NCBI GenBank assembly: GCA_029933125.1
Contig: JAOZOU010000001.1
Span: 256,073 to 320,072 of the forward strand
Length of the DNA stretch: 64,000 nucleotides
Source: a bacterium
GTDB lineage: Bacteria; Arandabacterota; Arandabacteria; Arandabacterales; Arandabacteraceae
Direction: 5' to 3'
Below the pieces are notes generated by a model. That model searched no databases and was not told the DNA's origin. It saw only the letters and a list, made by a program, of their open reading frames with translations. The position numbers and the translations under genes are program-made. Below are positions 42,103 through 49,976 of the stretch, piece after piece. Every line of letters begins with the position of its first letter. Within the stretch, counting starts at the first letter, position 1.

Positions 42103-42867
42103 CTATGTGCTCCAGAGCTCGGCCAACTTCTCCCTGCTAGCAAGCACATATCTACGATCGGCAGAAAATACTTCGAGCGTGAATGTCGCGTCATAGCCAG
42201 TGGACTTTATGCTTGGGATTACCTCCTCCCATTTGATGTTGCCTGCACCAAGAGGCATGTGATCGTCCTCTCGCATGCGGTTGTCTGAAAGATGTATGTG
42301 TACGAGCCTATCCCTGAATGCTGCAAGAAGATGCCTGAAGCGATCTCGCCCAACAAAGGCATGACCAACATCAAGATGAAATCTGAGCTCCGGAACTTTG
42401 TTGAAGATCTCCCGCAAAGCCTCTGGACTGGAGAACATGCCAGGCACATTCTCAACCATGATAGTGAGGTCTCGCTTGCGGGCCTCGTCTGATATTACCT
42501 TGAAGCTCATTGCATTGAGAGCCAGGATCGTCTGCTGATCGATCGCACCAATGCCGGGATCAGGATGGACGGTCACAAGTTGAGCGCCTGCCCTTTGGAA
42601 AAGGTCCAGCGTCTCAATGACATCACTTATGGCGGCATTGCGGATTCCACTGATTGGAGAGGCAAAAGGGAGATAGTAGGTCGTATGCCCGATGACTCCA
42701 AGCCCACTTTCAGAAATCTTGGCAATGATTGCTTCCTGATCTATAACGCTTATGTGGCCAGAAGGAAATTCAAGGGTGAGATCAACAAAATCGAAACCAT
42801 GTGTTGCGAAGAATTCTATCTCATCGACGGGATCAACCCGCGGATTATTCATCAAACCAACTTGCAT
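42103..42867 (-). CDS. Sugar phosphate isomerase/epimerase (AP endonuclease 2 TIM barrel)
   Basis: 254 residues from the ATG at 42867 (GAGGGGG upstream; a GTG lies directly before it). A xylose-isomerase-like TIM barrel with 'FFATHGFDFVDLTLEFPSGHIS', 'IGHTTYYLPFAS', 'LVTVHPDPGIG', 'MVENVPGMFSSPEALREIF', 'RFHLDVGHAFVGRDRF', 'VHIHLSDNRMREDDHMPLGAGNIKW' and 'FTLEVFSADRRYVLASREKL' (each a metal-ligand strand; some given in part). It most likely binds a divalent metal through Glu, Asp, His and Glu residues in these strands. The sugar substrate is not determinable. It lies upstream of feoAB but 97 bases away. Confidence 0.83.
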   Translation of the reverse strand: MQVGLMNNPRVDPVDEIEFFATHGFDFVDLTLEFPSGHISVIDQEAIIAKISESGLGVIGHTTYYLPFASPISGIRNAAISDVIETLDLFQRAGAQLVTVHPDPGIGAIDQQTILALNAMSFKVISDEARKRDLTIMVENVPGMFSSPEALREIFNKVPELRFHLDVGHAFVGRDRFRHLLAAFRDRLVHIHLSDNRMREDDHMPLGAGNIKWEEVIPSIKSTGYDATFTLEVFSADRRYVLASREKLAELWST

Positions 42868-42896
42868 CACACCCCCTCAGCAGAACCTTCCCCACC

Positions 42897-43211
42897 TTAG
42901 ACAAGACTTTGACCTTCACCCGAAGCAGGCTCTTCCTTCTTGGAGAAAAGGGACTTAAGACTGGAATATGGCACAAAGCGCACAACCTTCTTGGACGGCA
43001 CCTTAATCGGCTCGCCGGTGCGCGGATTCCTTGCTATGCGTGCCTTGCGAACCCGCACTTTGAATGCCCCAAGCCCAGGAAGCACAAACTCGCCTTTGGA
43101 TTGCAGCTCCTTCTTGGCAAGTGTGACAAGACCATCGTAGAAGCGTTCAACATTTGCCTTGGAGATTCCACTCGCACGCATAATCCCTTCGATCATCTTA
43201 TCCTTAGTCAT
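42897..43211 (-). CDS. HU/IHF-family histone-like DNA-binding protein
   Basis: 104 residues from the ATG at 43211 with AAGGAGG; a reading frame start at 43238 would lie upstream of the likely transcript start and is rejected. 'MTKDKMIEGIMRASGISKANVERFYDGLVTLAKKELQSKGEFVLPGLGAF' (shown only in part here by motif) gives the dimerisation helices and 'RKARIARNPRTGEPIKVPSKKVVRF' the DNA-binding arms. The extra C-terminal part (KSLFSKKEEPASGEGQ) is common in HU of candidate phyla. It compacts or bends DNA. Confidence 0.92.
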   Translation of the reverse strand: MTKDKMIEGIMRASGISKANVERFYDGLVTLAKKELQSKGEFVLPGLGAFKVRVRKARIARNPRTGEPIKVPSKKVVRFVPYSSLKSLFSKKEEPASGEGQSLV

Positions 43212-43241
43212 ACCACACCTCCTTGGGGTAACTCCCAACCG

Positions 43242-43270
43242 AGCCTACCCGCTACCAAGAGATTTGTCAA
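43242..43270 (-). promoter_or_regulatory. Probable promoter of the HU gene
   Basis: Minus strand TTGACA (43270-43265) and TAGGCT (43247-43242), 17 bases apart. The start of transcription would be near 43235, 24 bases before the ATG at 43211. Confidence 0.6.
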
Positions 43271-43414
43271 CTTGGAAAGGAAACTCGTTTCAGGGAAGCC
43301 ATTAGGAAATCAGGATAAGGAAAACCGTGTCAAGTGGAGACCTTGAGAGCCATAGCGGCAGCCCAATCAAGGCCAGACCCGATCATCGCTGCATCTAATC
43401 ACTTCCTGCCCGGG

Positions 43415-44623
43415 CTATCGCATTAGATCATTCAAGAGATCGAGATGGTCAGATAGAAGCCGTGTAATGAGGAAGCGCTCGCGCACATGGGCTCGACCCT
43501 TCTCACCAAGCTTCTCACCAAGTTTGGGATCTTTAATGATCTCAATTATTCGCTTGGCGAATTCTTGCTTGTCACTTGGTGGCAAAAGGAAGCCACTTTC
43601 TCCATCAACAATCTGGTGAGCAATACCACCAACATTCGATGCGACAACAGGCTTTCCCTTCCAGAGCGCCTCAGTCACGCTGAGCCCAAATCCCTCCTTG
43701 CTTGATTTCTGGATAATAACGGCGGAGCTTCGCTGCAAGGCATTGACAAGAATGTTGTTTTCGCTGGTTATCAAGATGACATCGCCTGACTTGATCATGG
43801 TGTTGGCTTTACGCCTTACTCGTTCATAGACCTGCTGCCCTTCAGGATCGTCAGTAGCCATGCTTCCGCAAAGCACGAGCCGACAATCCACCTTACGCCG
43901 AACCATATCAAAGATATCAAGGACCTTATCAGGCTCCTTCCACTTGTCAAAGCGCGAAACTTGGCTCACGATGGGCTTATCTGTAGGTATCCCAAATTTC
44001 TTGAGATACTTCGCAATCGTTGCCTTGGTAAGATCCATATTCTTGGGTGAAAGCGGATCAATGGCTGGGTAGATTACTCGCTGGAAGACAGGTAGATCCT
44101 CTCTTCTGTAGCGCGGACATGATATTATCACCATGTCATATCTGAGGATGAAACCCTTAAGATATTCCCACAATGTTGGATTGGGATCAGAAAGATCCAC
44201 ATGGCAACGCCAGACCCATGGTTGCTTCTTCTTAAAATACTTAATTAGCGGAAGAGGCTGGGGATCGTGGATTATGACACAATCATCATCTATATGGCAG
44301 TACGATGCAAACGTTTCACTTGCTTGCGTGTAAAGTCGCTGCTTTATGGGTGTGAGATTGATCTGATCCCCCTGAAGAGCATTGTGAAACTTCTTGGTTA
44401 TGTCGAAGAAGTCGGTTGTGCCACGCAAGATACGCCAGTCGGCTTCAACCCCAGCGTCATTCATGAGCGGGACAAGACTATTGAGAATCTCAGCAACACC
44501 CCCACCATAGAAGGTTGAGTTGATATTGATTACCTTTATTCCGTAAAGCGCCCGAGCCTTGCGATAGATCGATGAAATCACTTCCTCGCCAACTATATGC
44601 CTGTAGTCTTCAAGACTATGCAT
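43415..44623 (-). CDS. GT4-family glycosyltransferase, trehalose synthase (TreT)-like
   Basis: 402 residues. GT-B fold with 'VININSTFYGGGVAEILNSLVPLM', 'RCHVDLSDPNPTLWEYLKGF', 'PIVSQVSRFDKWKEPDKVLDIFDM' and 'QKSSKEGFGLSVTEALWKGKPVVASNVGGIAHQIVDGESGFLL', the pattern of TreT (NDP-glucose plus glucose to trehalose), also found in Pyrobaculum/Thermococcus. The motifs are read from order and wording; the sugar is not proven. It starts 3 bases after the otsAB stop and its ribosome site GAGGGAG lies in the end of that gene, so it is in one operon with the classical trehalose-6-phosphate route. Confidence 0.82.
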   Translation of the reverse strand: MHSLEDYRHIVGEEVISSIYRKARALYGIKVININSTFYGGGVAEILNSLVPLMNDAGVEADWRILRGTTDFFDITKKFHNALQGDQINLTPIKQRLYTQASETFASYCHIDDDCVIIHDPQPLPLIKYFKKKQPWVWRCHVDLSDPNPTLWEYLKGFILRYDMVIISCPRYRREDLPVFQRVIYPAIDPLSPKNMDLTKATIAKYLKKFGIPTDKPIVSQVSRFDKWKEPDKVLDIFDMVRRKVDCRLVLCGSMATDDPEGQQVYERVRRKANTMIKSGDVILITSENNILVNALQRSSAVIIQKSSKEGFGLSVTEALWKGKPVVASNVGGIAHQIVDGESGFLLPPSDKQEFAKRIIEIIKDPKLGEKLGEKGRAHVRERFLITRLLSDHLDLLNDLMR

Positions 44624-44626
44624 ACG

Positions 44627-46804
44627 CTACTCCCTCAACCTTTCAAGTAATGCTCTCACCTCTCTGTAAGAGTGCACATTGAATCTTGCCCTGGTCACAC
44701 TCATACCAACCCTAATTGAATAAGCAGTTTCAGGTAAAACCGCAAACATATCTTCATCTGTCCAATCATCACCAATGGCAAGGATAAAATCCCAATCACG
44801 CTTGGCAAGCCAATGATCGGCTGCCCGCCCCTTGTTGACGTTAACATTCTTAACTTCTATTACCTTGCTGCCTTCAAGCACCCCAACACTCAAGTTACAC
44901 GTCAGATTTGCAAGATCCTCACGCAGCTCACGTGCCCTTACCGAGGCAAGCCCCGGATCAGCCCTTCTATAATGCCAGCTGAGTGAATATCCCTTCTCCT
45001 CAACAAATGAACCAGGTGTGCGATCGGCATAGAGCTCAAGCACTGGTCGAATCTCGTCCTTCCATTCGTTGCTGAGGTGCTCAATCATCTGCCAGTCCGA
45101 ATCTTTCTCCTTAATCCAGACACCATGCTCCGCAACGAGACCAACACTTGTCTTCCCCAGCCAAGCATCAAGAGTCTCCTTATCCCTCCCACTTATTATA
45201 ACGACCTCATTTCGTGGGTTCTTAACAAGAGCTTCTATCAGAGGGATGAGATCATCATCAGGCTTGGCTCGGCGGGGATAGTCACTAAAGGGAATGAGCG
45301 TCCCATCGTAGTCGAGAAGCATAAGACGGTGTTCGCTCCTCTTGTAGTCAGCAACGATCTTCGAGATAACCTCCTCACTAAGCCGGGTAATGGCGATTTC
45401 ACGCTGACGTGCCTTGATTCTTTCGAGAGTTCCAATGAAGTCACCAACCCAGCCACCTATACTGTATCTTGCAAGCCGCTGCTGCATACGGCGGTTGCGC
45501 TCAATCTGCTCCTCCTTAGGCATGGTAAGTGCCTGGCGGATGGCACTTACAATCTGCTCCTTATTGTTGGGATTGACGATTATAGCCTCACCAAGCTCCC
45601 TCGCAGCGCCCGCAAGCTCACTCAAGATGAGCACACCTGTTCCATCTCGCTTGCTTGCAACGAACTCCTTTGCAATAAGATTCATGCCATCCCTGAGAGG
45701 TGTAACGAGCGCCACATCAGCAAGCGAATAGAGTGCAACAAGCATCTCAAAGGGTACAGCCCGATAGAGATACCAGACTGGCATCCACCCGATCGAACCA
45801 TACCTACCATTTATTCGACCGACGAGCTCGTCCACACGTCGCTTGAGCATACGGTAATGCTCCACACCTGTTCTGGAGGGAACTGCAACCAGAATCAGGG
45901 TAACCTTCTCCCTGAACTCAGGATTCTTCTCCATGAAAAGCTCAAAAACTTCTAAGCGTTCAGGGATACCCTTGGTGTAATCTAGACGATCTATGGAAAG
46001 GATTATGCGATGATCACCGACTCGCTTTCTTATCCTTTTGATATGTGCCTTGACATCAGGAATCTCGGCAGCAGTTGAGTACTTCCTGTAGTCAATACCC
46101 ATGGGAAACGCATCCACCCTAACATTTCTTTCGCCGACAGCAATATAGCCAAGGTCATGTTCGAGTCCGAGGATCCGCCTGCAGCTTTCAACGAAGTGGC
46201 GAACATAGTCGAAAGTATGGAATCCCACAAGATCTGCACCAAGAAGACCCTCGAGGATTGCCTCTCGCCACGGAAGAAGCCTGAATACCTCCGATGATAC
46301 GAACGGAATGTGAAGGAAAAAGCCTATGGTAGCCTCAGGCCGCTTTTCCCTGATCAATTGAGGTAAGAGCATGAGATGATAGTCGTGTATCCAGATGACA
46401 TCATCTTCGTTCGCAACCCTTAAGACCTCATCGCAAAATATCTTGTTCACCCGCACGTAGGCTTCCCAGAAATGCTTGTTGTAGATCGTATAGAGGGGGA
46501 AATAGTGAAAAAGTGGCCAGATTGTCTTGTTGGAGAAGCCGTAGTAATAGTTTTCGATGTCATATTGAGACAGAAATACACCACGACACCTTTTCTCAGC
46601 TAACATCTCCTGCACAACCTCTTCCTGCCCTCTCAAGCGCTCAAGTGCAATTCCACACCAGCCAACCCAGAGTGAATCGGGTGAGGGATAGACGGATCCA
46701 AGACCAGTTGCCAACCCGCCATGGCTGGGCTCAGCACGCAGCTTACCCTCGCGCCTTACCAGTGTGATTGGCAAGCGATTGGAAACGATTAAGAGTCGAC
46801 TCAT
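44627..46804 (-). CDS. otsA-otsB: Bifunctional trehalose-6-phosphate synthase/phosphatase
   Basis: 725 residues, a fusion. Residues 1 to about 465 are a GT20 synthase ('SNRLPITLVRREGKLRAEPSHGGLATGLGSV', 'VWIHDYHLMLLPQLIREKRP', 'SIDRLDYTKGIPERLEVFE' and 'VTPLRDGMNLIAKEFVASK' regions). Residues about 490-725 are the HAD-type phosphatase with 'LLDYDGTLIPFSDYP' (nucleophile Asp) and 'AIGDDWTDEDMFAVLP'. It makes trehalose from UDP-glucose and glucose-6-phosphate via trehalose-6-phosphate. It is the first gene of an operon with the TreT-like gene and has a recognisable promoter upstream. Confidence 0.93.
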   Translation of the reverse strand: MSRLLIVSNRLPITLVRREGKLRAEPSHGGLATGLGSVYPSPDSLWVGWCGIALERLRGQEEVVQEMLAEKRCRGVFLSQYDIENYYYGFSNKTIWPLFHYFPLYTIYNKHFWEAYVRVNKIFCDEVLRVANEDDVIWIHDYHLMLLPQLIREKRPEATIGFFLHIPFVSSEVFRLLPWREAILEGLLGADLVGFHTFDYVRHFVESCRRILGLEHDLGYIAVGERNVRVDAFPMGIDYRKYSTAAEIPDVKAHIKRIRKRVGDHRIILSIDRLDYTKGIPERLEVFELFMEKNPEFREKVTLILVAVPSRTGVEHYRMLKRRVDELVGRINGRYGSIGWMPVWYLYRAVPFEMLVALYSLADVALVTPLRDGMNLIAKEFVASKRDGTGVLILSELAGAARELGEAIIVNPNNKEQIVSAIRQALTMPKEEQIERNRRMQQRLARYSIGGWVGDFIGTLERIKARQREIAITRLSEEVISKIVADYKRSEHRLMLLDYDGTLIPFSDYPRRAKPDDDLIPLIEALVKNPRNEVVIISGRDKETLDAWLGKTSVGLVAEHGVWIKEKDSDWQMIEHLSNEWKDEIRPVLELYADRTPGSFVEEKGYSLSWHYRRADPGLASVRARELREDLANLTCNLSVGVLEGSKVIEVKNVNVNKGRAADHWLAKRDWDFILAIGDDWTDEDMFAVLPETAYSIRVGMSVTRARFNVHSYREVRALLERLRE

Positions 46805-46873
46805 CTCAACCCCTATCAGGTTGTGCCCTAGGCAGACTCAACGAAACGCTAGGGAGATTGTGGGTTTGCTTGA

Positions 46874-46902
46874 ATTTTATAGAAATCATATGTGACTTGC
46901 AA
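46874..46902 (-). promoter_or_regulatory. Possible promoter of the trehalose operon
   Basis: Minus strand TTGCAA (46902-46897) and TAAAAT (46879-46874) with 17 bases between, in an AT-rich part of the 175-base gap before the fusion gene. Confidence 0.45.
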
Positions 46903-46979
46903 GTTCTATCGTCACCTCAAGCATATATATGAGCTCTATAGCCATTTGCTGGAGCATCACTCGCTCGACCGCTTAAGGC

Positions 46980-47780
46980 TTACTCAACCTTGAACAAGAA
47001 CTTAAGTACAACTCCGAAAGCCATGGAGATGATGAGGAAGGACCAGAGCCATGAAAGACTTATAAAGCCCCAGTCAAATTTCATCTCGGGATAGGATACT
47101 TCAATCGAGGCAAGCAGAGATTCGCATGGCAATCTGGGAGAACCTGGGTTAAAAATGGTTTCAGCAAGGCTGGGTTTGGAAAACTTAGCATAGATGGGTA
47201 TCGTCCTTGATGTCGCATAGATGGGCACCGTGATCTGCCGCGTGCCATCTGAAATGATAAGGTCATGGTTACCTTGTTTGACCAGTTTTATCTTCCAGTC
47301 AATCTCACCGAGGGATGGAATACGAACAGCAGGGCTCGCTTTCACAATTCCTTCTGGCGTTGTCAGGCTGATTCGGTGCTGCAAAATATCAACGCCCTGA
47401 GCCACATGTGCCTTCACTATCGCTACCTCGCCAATATCAAGCCCTCGATGAGAATAGCGCAGGTTGAGTTGAATCATTATGAGAACAACAGGAACGATCA
47501 TTACAACAGCTGGTACAATTGCAAGCTTCATGTATTGCAGGTTAGTGCTTAGGATTCGGCGTTGAGATGCCATAACCGTTGAGATGTCGTCCTTATAGAG
47601 GCGCATCTCAAGAAAGTAGGCACTTATCTTATTCTTGATTTCCTTCATCGCTTGCTGGTTCGAGGTGAGCTTGAAAAGGAAAAGCATAACAGCACCCGTC
47701 ACAAGCGAAATAAAGAGCATACCAGCATGAGCATGCCCATTCTCAAAAGGTTTAAGAATAAGCGAGAAGAACGCTGTCAC
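46980..47780 (-). CDS. Oxa1/EMC3 (DUF106)-like membrane protein
   Basis: 266 residues, GTG start. Three membrane helices (about 18-40, 84-106 and 240-262) with a positively and negatively charged coiled segment between the first two ('KLTSNQQAMKEIKNKISAYFLEMRLYKDDI', partly) and an extracytoplasmic domain of about 120 residues between the last two. The layout and 'LQYMKLAIVPAVVMIVPVVLIM' helix recall the Oxa1 superfamily proteins EMC3/TMCO1 and archaeal DUF106, which insert membrane proteins. I am moderately sure of this. It is the last gene of the operon with two alkaline-phosphatase-superfamily enzymes, 15 bases after the RHH-like gene. Confidence 0.6.
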   Translation of the reverse strand: MTAFFSLILKPFENGHAHAGMLFISLVTGAVMLFLFKLTSNQQAMKEIKNKISAYFLEMRLYKDDISTVMASQRRILSTNLQYMKLAIVPAVVMIVPVVLIMIQLNLRYSHRGLDIGEVAIVKAHVAQGVDILQHRISLTTPEGIVKASPAVRIPSLGEIDWKIKLVKQGNHDLIISDGTRQITVPIYATSRTIPIYAKFSKPSLAETIFNPGSPRLPCESLLASIEVSYPEMKFDWGFISLSWLWSFLIISMAFGVVLKFLFKVE

Positions 47781-47795
47781 CCAGCACCCCTTTTT

Positions 47796-47990
47796 CTATG
47801 AGATATAACCTAAACCCTTGAGACGCTCCTTTATCTCCTCATCTCCCTGGGCTCCTTCTAGCTTTGCCAGCTCCTTCTCAATTATGTGGGTTATGAATTC
47901 ATCAACCGACGAGTAACCAGCCAAGTCTGCCACTTTTTTGGCTCTTTCATAAAGATCTTTCTCAATCTTGATCTTGTTTCCTCCAAACAT
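47796..47990 (-). CDS. Small ribbon-helix-helix-like protein with a 'LKGLGYI' tail
   Basis: 64 residues from the ATG at 47990 with GAGGAGG upstream; a longer frame to 48074 is rejected. 'NKIKIEKDLYERAKKVADLAGYSSVDEFITHIIEKELAKLEG' (about residues 5-46, in parts) reads like a ribbon-helix-helix domain: one strand then two helices. The last residues 'EIKERLKGLGYIS' match the short end motif seen at the C-terminus of many sulfatase-fold proteins, including the one at 56027 in this window (LKALGYIQ). It sits 10 bases after the phosphodiesterase-type gene. Function unknown. Confidence 0.65.
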   Translation of the reverse strand: MFGGNKIKIEKDLYERAKKVADLAGYSSVDEFITHIIEKELAKLEGAQGDEEIKERLKGLGYIS

Positions 47991-48000
47991 ATTTGCCTCC

Positions 48001-49962
48001 TCAGCTTGGTTCAATGGCACGCGGGAAAAGATCAGATCCAACCATCTCAGGTAGCGGCGGTATCTCGAACTCACCTAAAATAGTTGGAGCAAGATCGTAG
48101 AGAGCCGGGCGCGGATTTGTGATAGGCTTGCTTGTGAAAAGCACCCCTGGGATAACTTCCTTTGCCATACAATGATCGCCACTCCAGGCTTTCATATTGT
48201 CAGTTATCAGCGTACGTGTCACCTTCCCAAGAGCAGTCTCCCATGAGCCCCGATAGCCAGAATTGTAACCAATCACAAGATCAGGAGCCTCATCAACACA
48301 CTCTCCCGTAAAGCAGTCTTCTGCCTTATAAACCTGAGCTATTACATGCTCACCTGTCTCGGGGTCAACGATGGCAAGAAGTTTGTTCCTGAGCTCATCG
48401 AGAAGATGCTCCTTCTCAGGACCAGGACTAACTATACCCTCAGTCTCACGACCTATCTGGTTTATGTAAAGGCAGTTGATACCAAGCGCATATGCTTTTG
48501 TTCCACTCCAATCAACATTCTCAAAGAATTCTCCACTTTCCTGCCTGAACTCATCCTTGAGTGCTAGATAACCGTTCTTATAGAGCCAGGTATCAAGATG
48601 GAAATTTCTACGATATGAGGTGAATCCGTGATCTGAGAGAACAATTACGGTTGCATCTGGTCCAACCCTATCCATTGCATGTCCGAGAACTGAGTCAAGG
48701 CGGGTGTAGTAGAATTCAATGGTCTTGCCATAGCGCTTCGCTAGCTCGGGATCATACATGGGGTGCATGGGATCCCTGAAGCGCCAGAACATATGCTGCA
48801 GAGGATCGCTCGTAGAGAAGTAGCAGTAGAGCAAACCCCACTTGAAACGATCCAGCTCATAGTCGAGCATCTTCTTTGTCTGATCAAAGACGAACTCTAT
48901 CTGCTGAAGGAATTCATCTTCATTGAGCCTTCCCTCGTTTAATGCCCACGTCTCCTCAGCTATACCTTGGGTATAAAACGTTCCGATAGCCTTTGCTAAT
49001 TCCTTGGAATAGTCAGGTGGAGTGGATATGGGAAGCGCCGGAGCACGGGGGTCTATCTGAATAGGGCTCATATAGAGTTCAAAATCCGGTCTTACAGACT
49101 TAAGATAGAATCGAACTATGCCCTGAACAGTAACAAATGGAATCATTTTGAATCTCAAAGTGACCCAATCACTCCACTCCTTTTCATTCAGAATGAGCCC
49201 GGTATCCTCAATGACGATCTTGGCAACAGGATAGTCAGGATCAAGATAGATGGTCATGGGTATCCTGGCATCTGGACTGCCTTCAACAAAGGTGTTAGGA
49301 GGACCGACTATCTCCGTCTCGACCTTGTCATCAAAATTGTCAACTATGTAAATTCTTCCACCTGTCTCCTCCGTTATCACATAAGGTTTGGTTGTGTAAA
49401 AGGAGAAAGTTCCATATGTGCCGAGAATGTCGGGTGTTCCCATACCCGAGAGACTGCGTGTCTTTGTGCCTGAAGGTGGGAAATTGGATGGCACACGCAG
49501 AACAACAGTTGGAATACCATAATCTTCGAGTATTTCCCAGAAAGCCTTACCATGCCTGAGAAGCTTAACCTGCGCTCTTGAAAGGGGGATTAGCCATTTG
49601 CCAAGTTTAAGCTTGCGCTTGGCATCCTCAGTCACTGTGGTTGAAAGGTAGGGCATGTAGGTCTTGGGATCACGAGCAATGAAGTCATAGATGCCATGCC
49701 CACCTGGATTCATCCCCGTAATAAAATTCGACCATGCCACGGGACTCTGCGGTGGAATGCTCGTCTCAAGCTCCGAGAAGGAACCCATCTCAGCAAGACG
49801 CTGAAAATTCGGAAGCCTTCCCTCTGCCATGAGACTACGAGCAATCTTAGGGTCAAAGCCATCAAATCCAAGGATGAGTACCTTAGGCCTATTCCCATTA
49901 CCCCCCAAACTTACAGATATACTTATGAGCAGGATTGCAGCAAACACCCACGCCTTACGCAT
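48001..49962 (-). CDS. Alkaline phosphatase superfamily enzyme (secreted)
   Basis: 653 residues with a signal peptide (MRKAWVFAAILLISISVSLG). 'KVLILGFDGFDPKIARSL' (metal Asp), 'TSIPPQSPVAWSNFITGMNPGGHGIYDF' in parts (nucleophile region, a Ser or Thr), 'FSTSDPLQHMFWR' and 'VLSDHGFTSYRRNFHL' (metal Asp-His, His) give the type I phosphodiesterase / nucleotide pyrophosphatase fold. The substrate is unknown; such exported enzymes act on phospholipid or glycan phosphates. It is the middle of an operon: the sister gene at 49977-52088 lies 14 bases upstream. The two share order of motifs and are paralogs. Confidence 0.85.
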   Translation of the reverse strand: MRKAWVFAAILLISISVSLGGNGNRPKVLILGFDGFDPKIARSLMAEGRLPNFQRLAEMGSFSELETSIPPQSPVAWSNFITGMNPGGHGIYDFIARDPKTYMPYLSTTVTEDAKRKLKLGKWLIPLSRAQVKLLRHGKAFWEILEDYGIPTVVLRVPSNFPPSGTKTRSLSGMGTPDILGTYGTFSFYTTKPYVITEETGGRIYIVDNFDDKVETEIVGPPNTFVEGSPDARIPMTIYLDPDYPVAKIVIEDTGLILNEKEWSDWVTLRFKMIPFVTVQGIVRFYLKSVRPDFELYMSPIQIDPRAPALPISTPPDYSKELAKAIGTFYTQGIAEETWALNEGRLNEDEFLQQIEFVFDQTKKMLDYELDRFKWGLLYCYFSTSDPLQHMFWRFRDPMHPMYDPELAKRYGKTIEFYYTRLDSVLGHAMDRVGPDATVIVLSDHGFTSYRRNFHLDTWLYKNGYLALKDEFRQESGEFFENVDWSGTKAYALGINCLYINQIGRETEGIVSPGPEKEHLLDELRNKLLAIVDPETGEHVIAQVYKAEDCFTGECVDEAPDLVIGYNSGYRGSWETALGKVTRTLITDNMKAWSGDHCMAKEVIPGVLFTSKPITNPRPALYDLAPTILGEFEIPPLPEMVGSDLFPRAIEPS

Positions 49963-49976
49963 CCTTCATCCCCCAT

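Noticed and set aside
45077-45955. A 292-codon + strand frame inside otsA-otsB
   Set aside because: It is an antisense shadow of a clearly recognised enzyme.
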